Positions 13,737 through 19,877 of a stretch of DNA of 19,877 nucleotides are shown piece by piece. The notes under the pieces are model-generated. The model worked only from the letters and a program-made list of their open reading frames with translations, was not told the DNA's origin and ran no database searches. The first letter of the stretch is position 1; the number at the start of each line of letters is the position of its first letter. Origin of the DNA: Alistipes sp. (GTDB lineage Bacteria > Bacteroidota > Bacteroidia > Bacteroidales > Rikenellaceae). The stretch spans positions 1-19,877 of the forward strand of contig JAFLRS010000016.1 in the NCBI GenBank assembly GCA_022511355.1, read 5' to 3'. The position numbers and the translations under genes are program-made.

Positions 13737-15473
13737 CTATCTAAAAAACGAACCGTGCCATTCGGCGGTGTTGCCGCAGTTGTCGGTGACGGTAAGCACT
13801 ATTTCGTGACGGCTGTCGTAGGGGTATCGGCTGTGGTCGAACTTTACCGACATCGTACCCCGCAGAGGGTTCCAGTCGACGGGAGTCCATAGGCCGTCTA
13901 TCGAAGCCGAATACTCTTTTATGCCCGAGAAGTCGTCCGATACGGCGAATGTCGCGGCCGAACGCCGGCGCATATCGGCTCCCGATTCGAATTGCGGCCG
14001 TATGAGGGGCTGTGTGGTGTCGAGCGTGACGAAAAAGGTTCCGAATTTGGATGACCGGCACTCCATTGCGCCGTCGCGCCACGAGCCTCCGGCATAGACG
14101 GGCTGACCTTTGGGCGAGAGTACGGCCATTGCGGCGTGTTTGCGCAGGTCGGCGGGTATGAATGCGCGCACGGATATGGTGACGGCGGTGTGAACGGGCA
14201 CCTTGTCGCTCATGATTTCGTAGACGGGGGTGAGTACTTCGAGTGCGGTTTGCCGCTGGAGTTGCGAGCGTCGGGCTTTGAAGGCGGTTGTTTCGTAGAG
14301 TGCGCCTGCGGGTATGGTGACGGTAATGTCCTCGAATCGGCGCGTAAAATTCTCTCCGCGGCGGATTATATCCGTTTCGGGTATTTCGGCCGCTTTCGGA
14401 GCTTCGCTGCCCGGTTCCACGTCGAGGTCGAGCGTCGAGATGTTGCCGCAGTCGTCCTCAACTTCTATTTTAATGTGATGCCGACGGCCGTCGGAGGTTT
14501 TGACGGTTCCGCGGTTCTCCGTCAGGGAGTAGAATTTTTCGGGGCATCCTTCGAGTACGGCCATACGGATGACTTCGCAGGAGGCGTTCAGTTGCAGTGG
14601 ATAGCAGCTCACGGCGTTGCAGTATCGCGAATCTTCGAGACGAAATCCGTCGGCTCTGTACTCCAGAGTGGGCCGACCGTCGATGTATTGTGTTATGCGG
14701 TAGATTCCGAATCGGTTTTGGACGTCGTTTTTGCGGTCCGAGACCTCCACGGTGAAATATCCTTCGGGAGCGGCTTTGACGGTTGCTGTTGCTTCGTACC
14801 GACCTCGTGCCGTCTTTTTGATTCCGATGCGGTGCATATAGGAGTGTACGGGCATTCCGCCTGCCGAATCGACGGATTCGTAGAGTATACCCTGGATTAT
14901 TGGCGGTACGGTGTCGCGCACGGGGATTATGCCCTGACGTATGAGGTTGAGTGTCGTATTGTCGCGCATATCGCGGATTTCGAAGTGCAGATGGGGGCCG
15001 AACGAATTGCCGGTATTGCCGGACAGAGCTATTGTTTCGCCTTGTTTGACGGGGTAGTCGCCTTCGGGCATCCATATGTCGATGGCGTTTTTGCGTGTAC
15101 GCAGCCGTCGTGCGGAGGCGAGCGAATCGAGGTCGCTGCGGAATCGCGACAGATGGCCGTATACCGACATGGTTCCGTCGTGCGGATGGATTACATAGAG
15201 GGCTTTGCCGTAACCGGAGGGTGAGACGACGATGCGTGCCACATATCCGTCGGCGGTTGCGACTACGGGTTTGCCTTCGGTGCCGTCGGTTTTGATATCC
15301 ACGCCCGAATGGAAGTGGTTTGGCCGCATTTCGCCGAAGTTGGCCGAACAGAGTCCGGCCACGTTGAGAACCGGATAGATGTAGCGGTCGGGGTCGAGAC
15401 GACGCTGCGTTTGTGCGGCGAGGGTCATCGGGAGTACGGCCGTCATGAGGGCAAGGGTCAGAAATCTTCGCAT
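13737..15473 (-). CDS. secreted M23 family metallopeptidase (peptidoglycan endopeptidase-like)
   Basis: A 578-residue exported protein. The signal peptide is at 1-21 (RRF, then LTLALMTAVLPMTLAAQ). The LytM/M23 domain follows at about 30-185 with the zinc motif HSGVD (His55, Asp59), His107 in SVYGHLSRF, and HLHFEI (His161, His163), all the residues needed for an active peptidase that cuts peptide cross-links. Between them lies a 25-30 residue insert (112-137). The remaining 390 residues have no named domain that I can recognise with certainty; they are beta-rich, with ends resembling Ig-like or bacterial surface domains (SDDFSGIKEYSASIDG; VTDNCGNTAEWHGSF). The longer open frame to 15641 is ignored because ATG 15473 alone gives the signal peptide. 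The start overlaps recX by 16 bases. Confidence 0.9.
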   Translation of the reverse strand: MRRFLTLALMTAVLPMTLAAQTQRRLDPDRYIYPVLNVAGLCSANFGEMRPNHFHSGVDIKTDGTEGKPVVATADGYVARIVVSPSGYGKALYVIHPHDGTMSVYGHLSRFRSDLDSLASARRLRTRKNAIDIWMPEGDYPVKQGETIALSGNTGNSFGPHLHFEIRDMRDNTTLNLIRQGIIPVRDTVPPIIQGILYESVDSAGGMPVHSYMHRIGIKKTARGRYEATATVKAAPEGYFTVEVSDRKNDVQNRFGIYRITQYIDGRPTLEYRADGFRLEDSRYCNAVSCYPLQLNASCEVIRMAVLEGCPEKFYSLTENRGTVKTSDGRRHHIKIEVEDDCGNISTLDLDVEPGSEAPKAAEIPETDIIRRGENFTRRFEDITVTIPAGALYETTAFKARRSQLQRQTALEVLTPVYEIMSDKVPVHTAVTISVRAFIPADLRKHAAMAVLSPKGQPVYAGGSWRDGAMECRSSKFGTFFVTLDTTQPLIRPQFESGADMRRRSAATFAVSDDFSGIKEYSASIDGLWTPVDWNPLRGTMSVKFDHSRYPYDSRHEIVLTVTDNCGNTAEWHGSFFR

Positions 15474-15970
15474 GATTCTTCGGTTTTGAGGGTGCGTGCG
15501 ACTGCTTCGGCGACTGTTTCGAAGTCGTAGCCGAGCGATGAGCCGTAACGCATCAATTTGGTTTTGAGTTCGTAGGGGGTCGAGTATTTCAGATTTCGAC
15601 GTTTGCGTTCGAGCATTGCTGTCAGACGGTCGTTCATGCACTCTGCGTCGGCCTGACCGAGGGCTTCATCTATGGTTGCTGCATCTATGCCTTTGGCGCG
15701 TAGGGCGGCCTTTATTTTGTAGGCGCCCCAGCCGCTGAAGCGCAGTTTGTCGCGCACGAAGGCTGCGGCATAGCGGCTGTCGTCGATGAATTTCATGGCG
15801 ACGAGTTTTTGCAGCACGCGTTTTTGGTCGGCGGTATCCACACCCCAGTTCCGCATCAGCCGCAAGGCGTCGCCCGACGACTTTTCGGCGCGGGCGGCCA
15901 TACGCATGAGCGAAGCGAGGGCCTGTTCGGGGGTTTTGGTTCGTTTTGCGGGTTTTACTTTCGGCAGCAT
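15458..15970 (-). CDS. recX: RecX family regulatory protein
   Basis: RecX proteins limit RecA filament growth. The 170-residue product shows the three-helix repeats of the family: LMRMAARAEKSSGDALRLMRNWGVD at 21-45 with the typical Arg/Leu pattern, KLVAMKFIDDSRYAAAFVRDKLRFSGWGAYKIKAAL at 55-90 as the strongest block, and KYSTPYELKTKLMRYGSSLGYDFETV at 128-153. The long reading frame is open well upstream, but ATG 15970 gives the family-sized product and lies inside the end of prmC (16-base overlap). The stop overlaps the M23 gene by another 16 bases. No recA is in the window, so regulation of RecA is by family inference. Confidence 0.9.
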   Translation of the reverse strand: MLPKVKPAKRTKTPEQALASLMRMAARAEKSSGDALRLMRNWGVDTADQKRVLQKLVAMKFIDDSRYAAAFVRDKLRFSGWGAYKIKAALRAKGIDAATIDEALGQADAECMNDRLTAMLERKRRNLKYSTPYELKTKLMRYGSSLGYDFETVAEAVARTLKTEESCEDF

Positions 15971-16800
15971 ACGATTCTCGGTTTGAGATTGACATCTTCG
16001 ATTATTTCGGCATCGCGATAGCCCTCTGCCGCGAGCATGGCTGCAGTGTCGCCGGCCAGACGCTCGTGGACCTCGAAGCAGAGCGACCCTCCGTCGCGCA
16101 GAAGGGTGTGTCCGAGTTTTGCGATTCGCCGATAGAAGAGCAGCGGTTCGGCGTCGGGGACGAAGAGAGCCTCGTGCGGTTCGTATGTGGTTACGTTCAC
16201 CGACATGGAGGATTTCTCCGAAGCGGGGATGTAGGGCGGATTCGAAACTATCGCATCGAATGTGCGTCCGTTGCCGAAGGGCGGTTCGCGGAAGATGTCC
16301 CACTCCGCAAATTCCACTTCGACGGCATTGCGCAGGGCGTTGCGCCGGGCATAACCGAGTGCTTTTTCCGAGATGTCGGCTGCGGTCACAGTACCGCCTT
16401 TCATGCGTTTGGCCAATGCGACGGCTATGCATCCGCTGCCGGTGCAGAGGTCGAGTATCGCCGCATCGGGGGTTGTTTTTTGCAGTACGGCCGCCACCAA
16501 CTCTTCGGTTTCGGGCCGCGGAATCAGAACCCCTTCGCCCACTTCGAAGTCGAGACCGCAAAATTCGCAATGGCCGAGCAGATATTGCAGCGGAACTCCT
16601 GCGGCCAGTCGCGCCGTGTCGGTTTCGATTTGCCGTTGCGGGATTGCGCACTCTTCGTCGGCATAGGCCAGAAGATGCGATAAGCTGACCCCTTCGCGTT
16701 CCGATATGAGAATCCGTGCGGCGGCTTCGGCCTCTCGCTGCGTGTATATTCGGGTCAGCGAGGCTGCTATGGTGCGTATGGTCTCCCTGCGCGAACTCAT
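15955..16800 (-). CDS. prmC: peptide chain release factor N5-glutamine methyltransferase
   Basis: PrmC methylates the glutamine of the GGQ motif in release factors RF1 and RF2. The 281-residue product has an N-terminal helical domain (1-85), the IPRPETEELV loop at 93-102, SAM motif I DLCTGSGCIAVALA at 118-131, the acidic motif II AADIS at 140-144, and the catalytic NPPY at 187-190 that holds the target glutamine. Length is normal. ATG 16800 overlaps the aroC stop by 4 bases (ATGA), typical of translational coupling. The frame is open far upstream through aroC and aroA, but only this start gives family-like sequence. Confidence 0.96.
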   Translation of the reverse strand: MSSRRETIRTIAASLTRIYTQREAEAAARILISEREGVSLSHLLAYADEECAIPQRQIETDTARLAAGVPLQYLLGHCEFCGLDFEVGEGVLIPRPETEELVAAVLQKTTPDAAILDLCTGSGCIAVALAKRMKGGTVTAADISEKALGYARRNALRNAVEVEFAEWDIFREPPFGNGRTFDAIVSNPPYIPASEKSSMSVNVTTYEPHEALFVPDAEPLLFYRRIAKLGHTLLRDGGSLCFEVHERLAGDTAAMLAAEGYRDAEIIEDVNLKPRIVCCRK

Positions 16801-17780
16801 TGACGGGCGAGGTATAAATCTGCAAGTGCGACGGCTGCGGCCGCTTCTACCGCTATGCGTGCGCGCAGAGCTATGCAGACGTCGTGACGACCTCCTATGC
16901 GGAGAGGTTCGATGCGGCCGTGTCCGAAATGAAATGTCTGCTGCGGTGCGGCTATGCTGGCTGCGGGTTTTATGGCTGCCCGCACAATCAGCGGATTGCC
17001 GTTGGTTATTCCGCCGTTGATGCCTCCTTCGTGATTGGAGGCGGTGGTTCCGTCCGCATCGATTATTCTGTCGTTGCGTTGCGAACCGCGAAGCCGCACG
17101 CCTTCGAATCCAGAACCGAACTCCACTCCTTTGACTGCGGGAATCGAGAACAGGATGTGGGCTATGGCGCTCTCGACCGAATCGAAGAAAGGTTCGCCGA
17201 GCCCGACGGGCAGACCTTCGACGCGGCACTCTATGACTCCGCCTGCGGAATCGCCCTCTGCGGCGGCCGCTTCGATTACCGCATCGAATTGCGATTTGTC
17301 GCGGCAACCGCCCAATTCGGTTATTTCGGTTGTAAATTTCACGCCTTGCGGCAGTATTTTTTTTGCTATTACTCCCGCAGCAACGACGGCTGCGGTCATG
17401 CGGCCGGAGAAGATGCCTCCGCCGCTCAGATCGAATGCCTCGCCGTATTTGCGTCGTGCTGCAAGGTCGGCGTGCGAGGGGCGCGGATGCAGTGCGAATT
17501 GCGAGTAGTCCTGCGGTCGTGTATTTTCGTTGCGGAACGATACGGTGACGGTCCGTCCGTCGGTGATGCCGTTGTCGGTGCCCGAGATTAGGGGAATGTC
17601 GCTTTCGTGTCGGGGCGTGGTGCCGGCGGCTCCCGAACGCCGTGCCGCGAGGTCGTGTTCGAAGTCGCTGGCGGTGAGTTGAATGCCTGCGGGCACACCT
17701 TCGGCGCGGATGCCGACGCACGGAGCGTGCGAGGCGCCGAAAATCTCTATTCTGAACCGTGTTCCGAAGGTGTTGTGCAT
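16797..17780 (-). CDS. aroC: chorismate synthase, short form
   Basis: AroC turns 5-enolpyruvylshikimate-3-phosphate (EPSP) into chorismate with reduced FMN. Family marks: NTFGTRFRIEIFGASH at 3-18 (His18), GTTPRHESDIPLISG at 53-67, NENTRPQDYSQF at 84-95, HPRPSHAD at 98-105 (His103), GGGIFSGR at 120-127, and the late SNHEGGINGGITNGNP. Both catalytic histidines are present. At 327 residues it is shorter than the usual 350-390. Some positions differ from the common motifs: GASHAP for GESHG, RPSHAD for RPGHAD and LSGGGIFSGR for RGGG-FSGR, in which the Arg is replaced by Ser119. It directly follows aroA, whose product is its substrate, at a distance of six bases. Confidence 0.93.
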   Translation of the reverse strand: MHNTFGTRFRIEIFGASHAPCVGIRAEGVPAGIQLTASDFEHDLAARRSGAAGTTPRHESDIPLISGTDNGITDGRTVTVSFRNENTRPQDYSQFALHPRPSHADLAARRKYGEAFDLSGGGIFSGRMTAAVVAAGVIAKKILPQGVKFTTEITELGGCRDKSQFDAVIEAAAAEGDSAGGVIECRVEGLPVGLGEPFFDSVESAIAHILFSIPAVKGVEFGSGFEGVRLRGSQRNDRIIDADGTTASNHEGGINGGITNGNPLIVRAAIKPAASIAAPQQTFHFGHGRIEPLRIGGRHDVCIALRARIAVEAAAAVALADLYLARQ

Positions 17781-17786
17781 GGGCCG

Positions 17787-19040
17787 TTATTTTACTCTGA
17801 GCGCTTTCAAATCCTCGAAGAATGTGGGGTAGCTCTTGGCTACCGCTTCGGCTCCCTCGATTATGACTCCTCTTTCGTCCTTGCACCGCAGGGCCGATAC
17901 GGCTATCGACATGGCTATGCGATGGTCGTTGTGGCTTTCGGTGCGTGCGGCGCGAATCTCTCCGCCGCGGACCCTCATTATGTTTTCGGTGTTGGTGTCG
18001 ATTTCTATTCCGAGCTTTGCATACTCCTCTTTGAGGGTTTCGGCTCTGTGGCTCTCCTTGTATTCGAGCCGCGAGGTTCCTATTATGGTGCTGGTGCCTT
18101 CGGCGGCGGCTGCGAGTGCGACGAGAGCGGGGAAGAGGTCGGGGCATTCGGTGGCGTCGAATTCGAATGCCGTGAGGTCGCGTCGGGCGGCGGTTACGGA
18201 GCGTTCTTCGCTTATGAGCGAGGCTCCGGCGCGTACCAATGCACGGCATACGGCGGTGTCGGCCTGCTTCGAGAGCGAGGATATGTTGTCGACGGTGACC
18301 TCTCCGGCGACGGCTCCGGCTACCAAAAGCATGGCTGCGGCGCTCCAGTCGCCTTCGATGTTGAAATCGGCTGCGCGGTATTGCTGACCGCCTTCGATGA
18401 AGAATTCCGAATAGTCGTTGTGCAGGATTCGTCCGCCGAAACGCTCGACGGTATCGACGGTCATATCTATATAAGGTGTGGATACGGCGCCGTGTACGCG
18501 CATGGTGGTGTCATCGGAGGCCATGGGCAGAGCGAGCAGGAGTCCGGTCACGAATTGCGAGGACAGGGAGCCGTCCACGTCGATTTCTCCTCCGCGCAGG
18601 GGTCCGCACACCTCGATGGGGAGATAGCCTCCGCCGTCGCGGACATCTACTCCGAGGGTTCGGAGCGGTTCGGCCATCATCGACATGGGTCGGTGGAGGA
18701 GGGTTCCGCGGCCCTCGATTATGACCGGAGTGGAACGCAGTGCGGCTATGGGGGTGAAGAGTCGGGTTGCGAGGCCCGATTCTCCGACGTGAAGCACGTG
18801 TGCATCGGGAGCGGTTCCGCCGGTGACGGCGAGAGTGGATCGGTCGATTCGTTGCACGCGAGCGCCGAGGGTTTCGATGCAGTGCATGGCCGACAGGGTG
18901 TCATCGCAAAATTCGATATTGCGCAGAACGGAAGTTCCTTCGGCGAGCAGAGCGAGCGCGAGTGCGCGTTGCGCGTAGCTTTTGGAACAGGGTGGTGCGA
19001 TGCGGCCCTGAAGCCGCCCTCGCGGGACGGATGTATCCAT
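17787..19040 (-). CDS. aroA: 3-phosphoshikimate 1-carboxyvinyltransferase (EPSP synthase)
   Basis: AroA joins shikimate-3-phosphate and phosphoenolpyruvate to make EPSP. The 417-residue product keeps the key residues: SKS with Lys20 and Arg25 at 19-25, the loop GESGLATRLF at 86-95, SSQF at 160-163, the catalytic Asp301 (ECPDLFPAL), the KESHR segment at 328-332 and the DHRIAM motif at 372-377. In the 86-95 loop, E. coli GNAGTAMRPL becomes GESGLATRLF, so Gly96 remains but Thr97 is Leu90 and Pro101 is Leu94. The ATG at 19040 follows the lptB TAA without any gap, and aroC begins six bases after its own stop. Overall the sequence is distant from enterobacterial AroA. Confidence 0.95.
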   Translation of the reverse strand: MDTSVPRGRLQGRIAPPCSKSYAQRALALALLAEGTSVLRNIEFCDDTLSAMHCIETLGARVQRIDRSTLAVTGGTAPDAHVLHVGESGLATRLFTPIAALRSTPVIIEGRGTLLHRPMSMMAEPLRTLGVDVRDGGGYLPIEVCGPLRGGEIDVDGSLSSQFVTGLLLALPMASDDTTMRVHGAVSTPYIDMTVDTVERFGGRILHNDYSEFFIEGGQQYRAADFNIEGDWSAAAMLLVAGAVAGEVTVDNISSLSKQADTAVCRALVRAGASLISEERSVTAARRDLTAFEFDATECPDLFPALVALAAAAEGTSTIIGTSRLEYKESHRAETLKEEYAKLGIEIDTNTENIMRVRGGEIRAARTESHNDHRIAMSIAVSALRCKDERGVIIEGAEAVAKSYPTFFEDLKALRVK

Positions 19041-19805
19041 TTATTTTTCGGGATTAAAATGGTGATTTTGACGTAATTCGAAGTTTTTGCCGAGGTATAC
19101 GCGACGAACCATTTCGTCGTTGGCGAGATCTTCGGCGCTGCCGGTCTTGAGGATTTTGCCCTCGTAGAGCAGATAGGTACGGTCGGTTATGGCGAGAGTT
19201 TCATCGACGTTGTGGTCGGTGATGATTACGCCTATGTTTTTGTTTTTGAGCGTTGCGACTATGCTCTGAATGTCTTCGACGGCGATGGGGTCCACTCCCG
19301 CGAAGGGTTCGTCGAGCAGAATGAATGCGGGATTTATTGCCACGGCGCGTGCTATTTCGGTGCGTCGCCGTTCGCCGCCGGAGAGTTGTATTCCGAGGCT
19401 TTTGCGCACTTTCTGAAGGCGGAACTCTTCGATAAGGGATTCGCATCGTTCGCGCTGATACTCTTTGGAGTAGTCGGTCATTTCGAGTACGGCGCGGATG
19501 TTGTCCTCGACCGACAGACGACGGAATACCGAGGCTTCCTGCGCCAGATAACCTACACCCATCTGGGCACGCCGGTAGACGGGCAGTTTGGTAAGTTCGG
19601 CAACGCTTCCGTCGTCGTATTCGAGGAAAATCTGACCTTCGTTGGGCTTGATAAGTCCGACTATCATGTAGAACGACGTGGTTTTTCCGGCGCCGTTGGG
19701 TCCGAGCAGACCCACGATCTCGCCCTGCCGCACCTCTATCGATACATGATCGACTACGGTGCGTGATTTATAAATCTTTACGAGGTCTGTGGTAAAAAGT
19801 CGCAT
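19041..19805 (-). CDS. lptB: LPS export ABC transporter ATP-binding protein LptB
   Basis: LptB powers the LptB2FGC complex that extracts lipopolysaccharide from the inner membrane for transport to the outer membrane. The 254-residue product has Walker A GPNGAGKTT (35-43), the Q-loop Gln89 in GYLAQEASVFRRLSV (LptB-typical, contacting LptF/G), the ABC signature LSGGE (141-145), Walker B FILLDEPF (161-168), the GVDPIAVEDIQ segment, and the switch His198 (ITDHNVDET). The C-terminal part ends with YLGKNFELRQN. There are about a dozen extra residues after EGQIF (61-73), a small insert near the tip of the first beta region. It heads the six-gene operon. The LPS partner WaaA is nearby on the other strand. 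Confidence 0.95.
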   Translation of the reverse strand: MRLFTTDLVKIYKSRTVVDHVSIEVRQGEIVGLLGPNGAGKTTSFYMIVGLIKPNEGQIFLEYDDGSVAELTKLPVYRRAQMGVGYLAQEASVFRRLSVEDNIRAVLEMTDYSKEYQRERCESLIEEFRLQKVRKSLGIQLSGGERRRTEIARAVAINPAFILLDEPFAGVDPIAVEDIQSIVATLKNKNIGVIITDHNVDETLAITDRTYLLYEGKILKTGSAEDLANDEMVRRVYLGKNFELRQNHHFNPEK

Positions 19806-19826
19806 TGCAAACCGATAATTTTTTTA

Positions 19827-19834
19827 CAAAGTTA
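19827..19834 (-). promoter_or_regulatory. candidate promoter -7 box of the lptB operon
   Basis: Minus-strand TAACTTTG matches TAnnTTTG exactly (and equals the secA box), 21 bases before the lptB ATG. The upstream TTG is not clear at 19-21 bases; the region is T/A rich (CTTTATTTCG). A leader of only about 15 bases follows. Confidence 0.55.
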
Positions 19835-19858
19835 TTATAAAAATTCGAAATAAAGTTT

Positions 19859-19866
19859 TATCTTTG
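19859..19866 (+). promoter_or_regulatory. possible divergent promoter -7 box at the right edge
   Basis: Plus-strand TATCTTTG matches TAnnTTTG and would drive a gene beyond the window. There is no clear TTG element 19-21 bases upstream, and the target gene is not visible (an ATG at 19874-19876 is too close to judge). AT-rich surroundings make chance matches possible. Confidence 0.4.
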
Positions 19867-19877
19867 ACTGAAAATGT

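Noticed and set aside
15955..18249. 764-codon minus-strand frame that includes prmC plus a long N-terminal part
   Set aside because: The upstream part is the out-of-frame reading of aroC and aroA, rich in Arg; only the last 281 codons are family-like.
17607..19076. 489-codon plus-strand frame antisense to aroA and aroC
   Set aside because: Low-complexity Gly/Ser/Glu product, mirrors the codon bias of two well-identified genes.
1..19877. Defence island, toxin-antitoxin pair, phage or integron
   Set aside because: Every gene found belongs to core metabolism, envelope or nucleic-acid maintenance; no transposase, integrase, repeat array or small orphan pair was seen.

Overview
The window looks like a chromosomal housekeeping segment from a member of the Bacteroidota, most likely a GC-richer gut lineage such as Alistipes/Rikenellaceae (genus is inference). 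The reasons are: several promoters of the Bacteroidota type (TAnnTTTG, some with a TTG 19-20 bases upstream), few Shine-Dalgarno sequences, a GSCFA-family protein, a SecA of about 1,100 residues, and the acpP-fabF-rnc order. I see no insertion sequence, prophage, CRISPR array, tRNA or rRNA. Coding density is very high: the longest gene-free stretch is 184 bases (11810-11993).

Layout. (1) 1-3646, minus strand: secA with its own promoter, followed two bases later by a dCMP deaminase gene that runs off the left edge. (2) 3652-6045, minus: a secreted alkaline-phosphatase-like protein, sufE and an MIP18/DUF59 gene in one short operon. (3) 6063-11926, minus: acpP, fabF, rnc, radC, an rlmI-like methyltransferase and a GSCFA protein, read from a promoter in the acpP-yraN gap. 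(4) 11916-13720, plus: yraN, then waaA (Kdo transferase) with its own near-perfect promoter, closed by a hairpin terminator shared with the facing operon. (5) 13737-19834, minus: lptB, aroA, aroC, prmC, recX and an M23 peptidase, packed with 0 to 6 base gaps or 4 to 16 base overlaps. A possible outward promoter lies at the right edge.

Biologically the segment joins envelope building (SecA export, ACP/FabF fatty acids, WaaA and LptB for lipopolysaccharide, an M23 hydrolase), the last steps of the shikimate pathway (AroA then AroC), Fe-S cluster maturation (SufE, MIP18) and nucleic-acid maintenance (RNase III, RadC, RecX, YraN, RlmI, PrmC).

The most notable points are not a new multi-gene system but odd proteins. 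The alkaline-phosphatase-like protein keeps the fold and the nucleophile Thr but appears to have lost nearly every metal ligand, so it looks like a secreted pseudo-phosphatase. RNase III carries a tail of about 165 residues with four basic blocks separated by Ala/Glu/Pro linkers, built partly from a 96-base tandem repeat. EPSP synthase has a natural substitution at both positions known from glyphosate-tolerant double mutants. All family comparisons are from memory of the families, not from searches.
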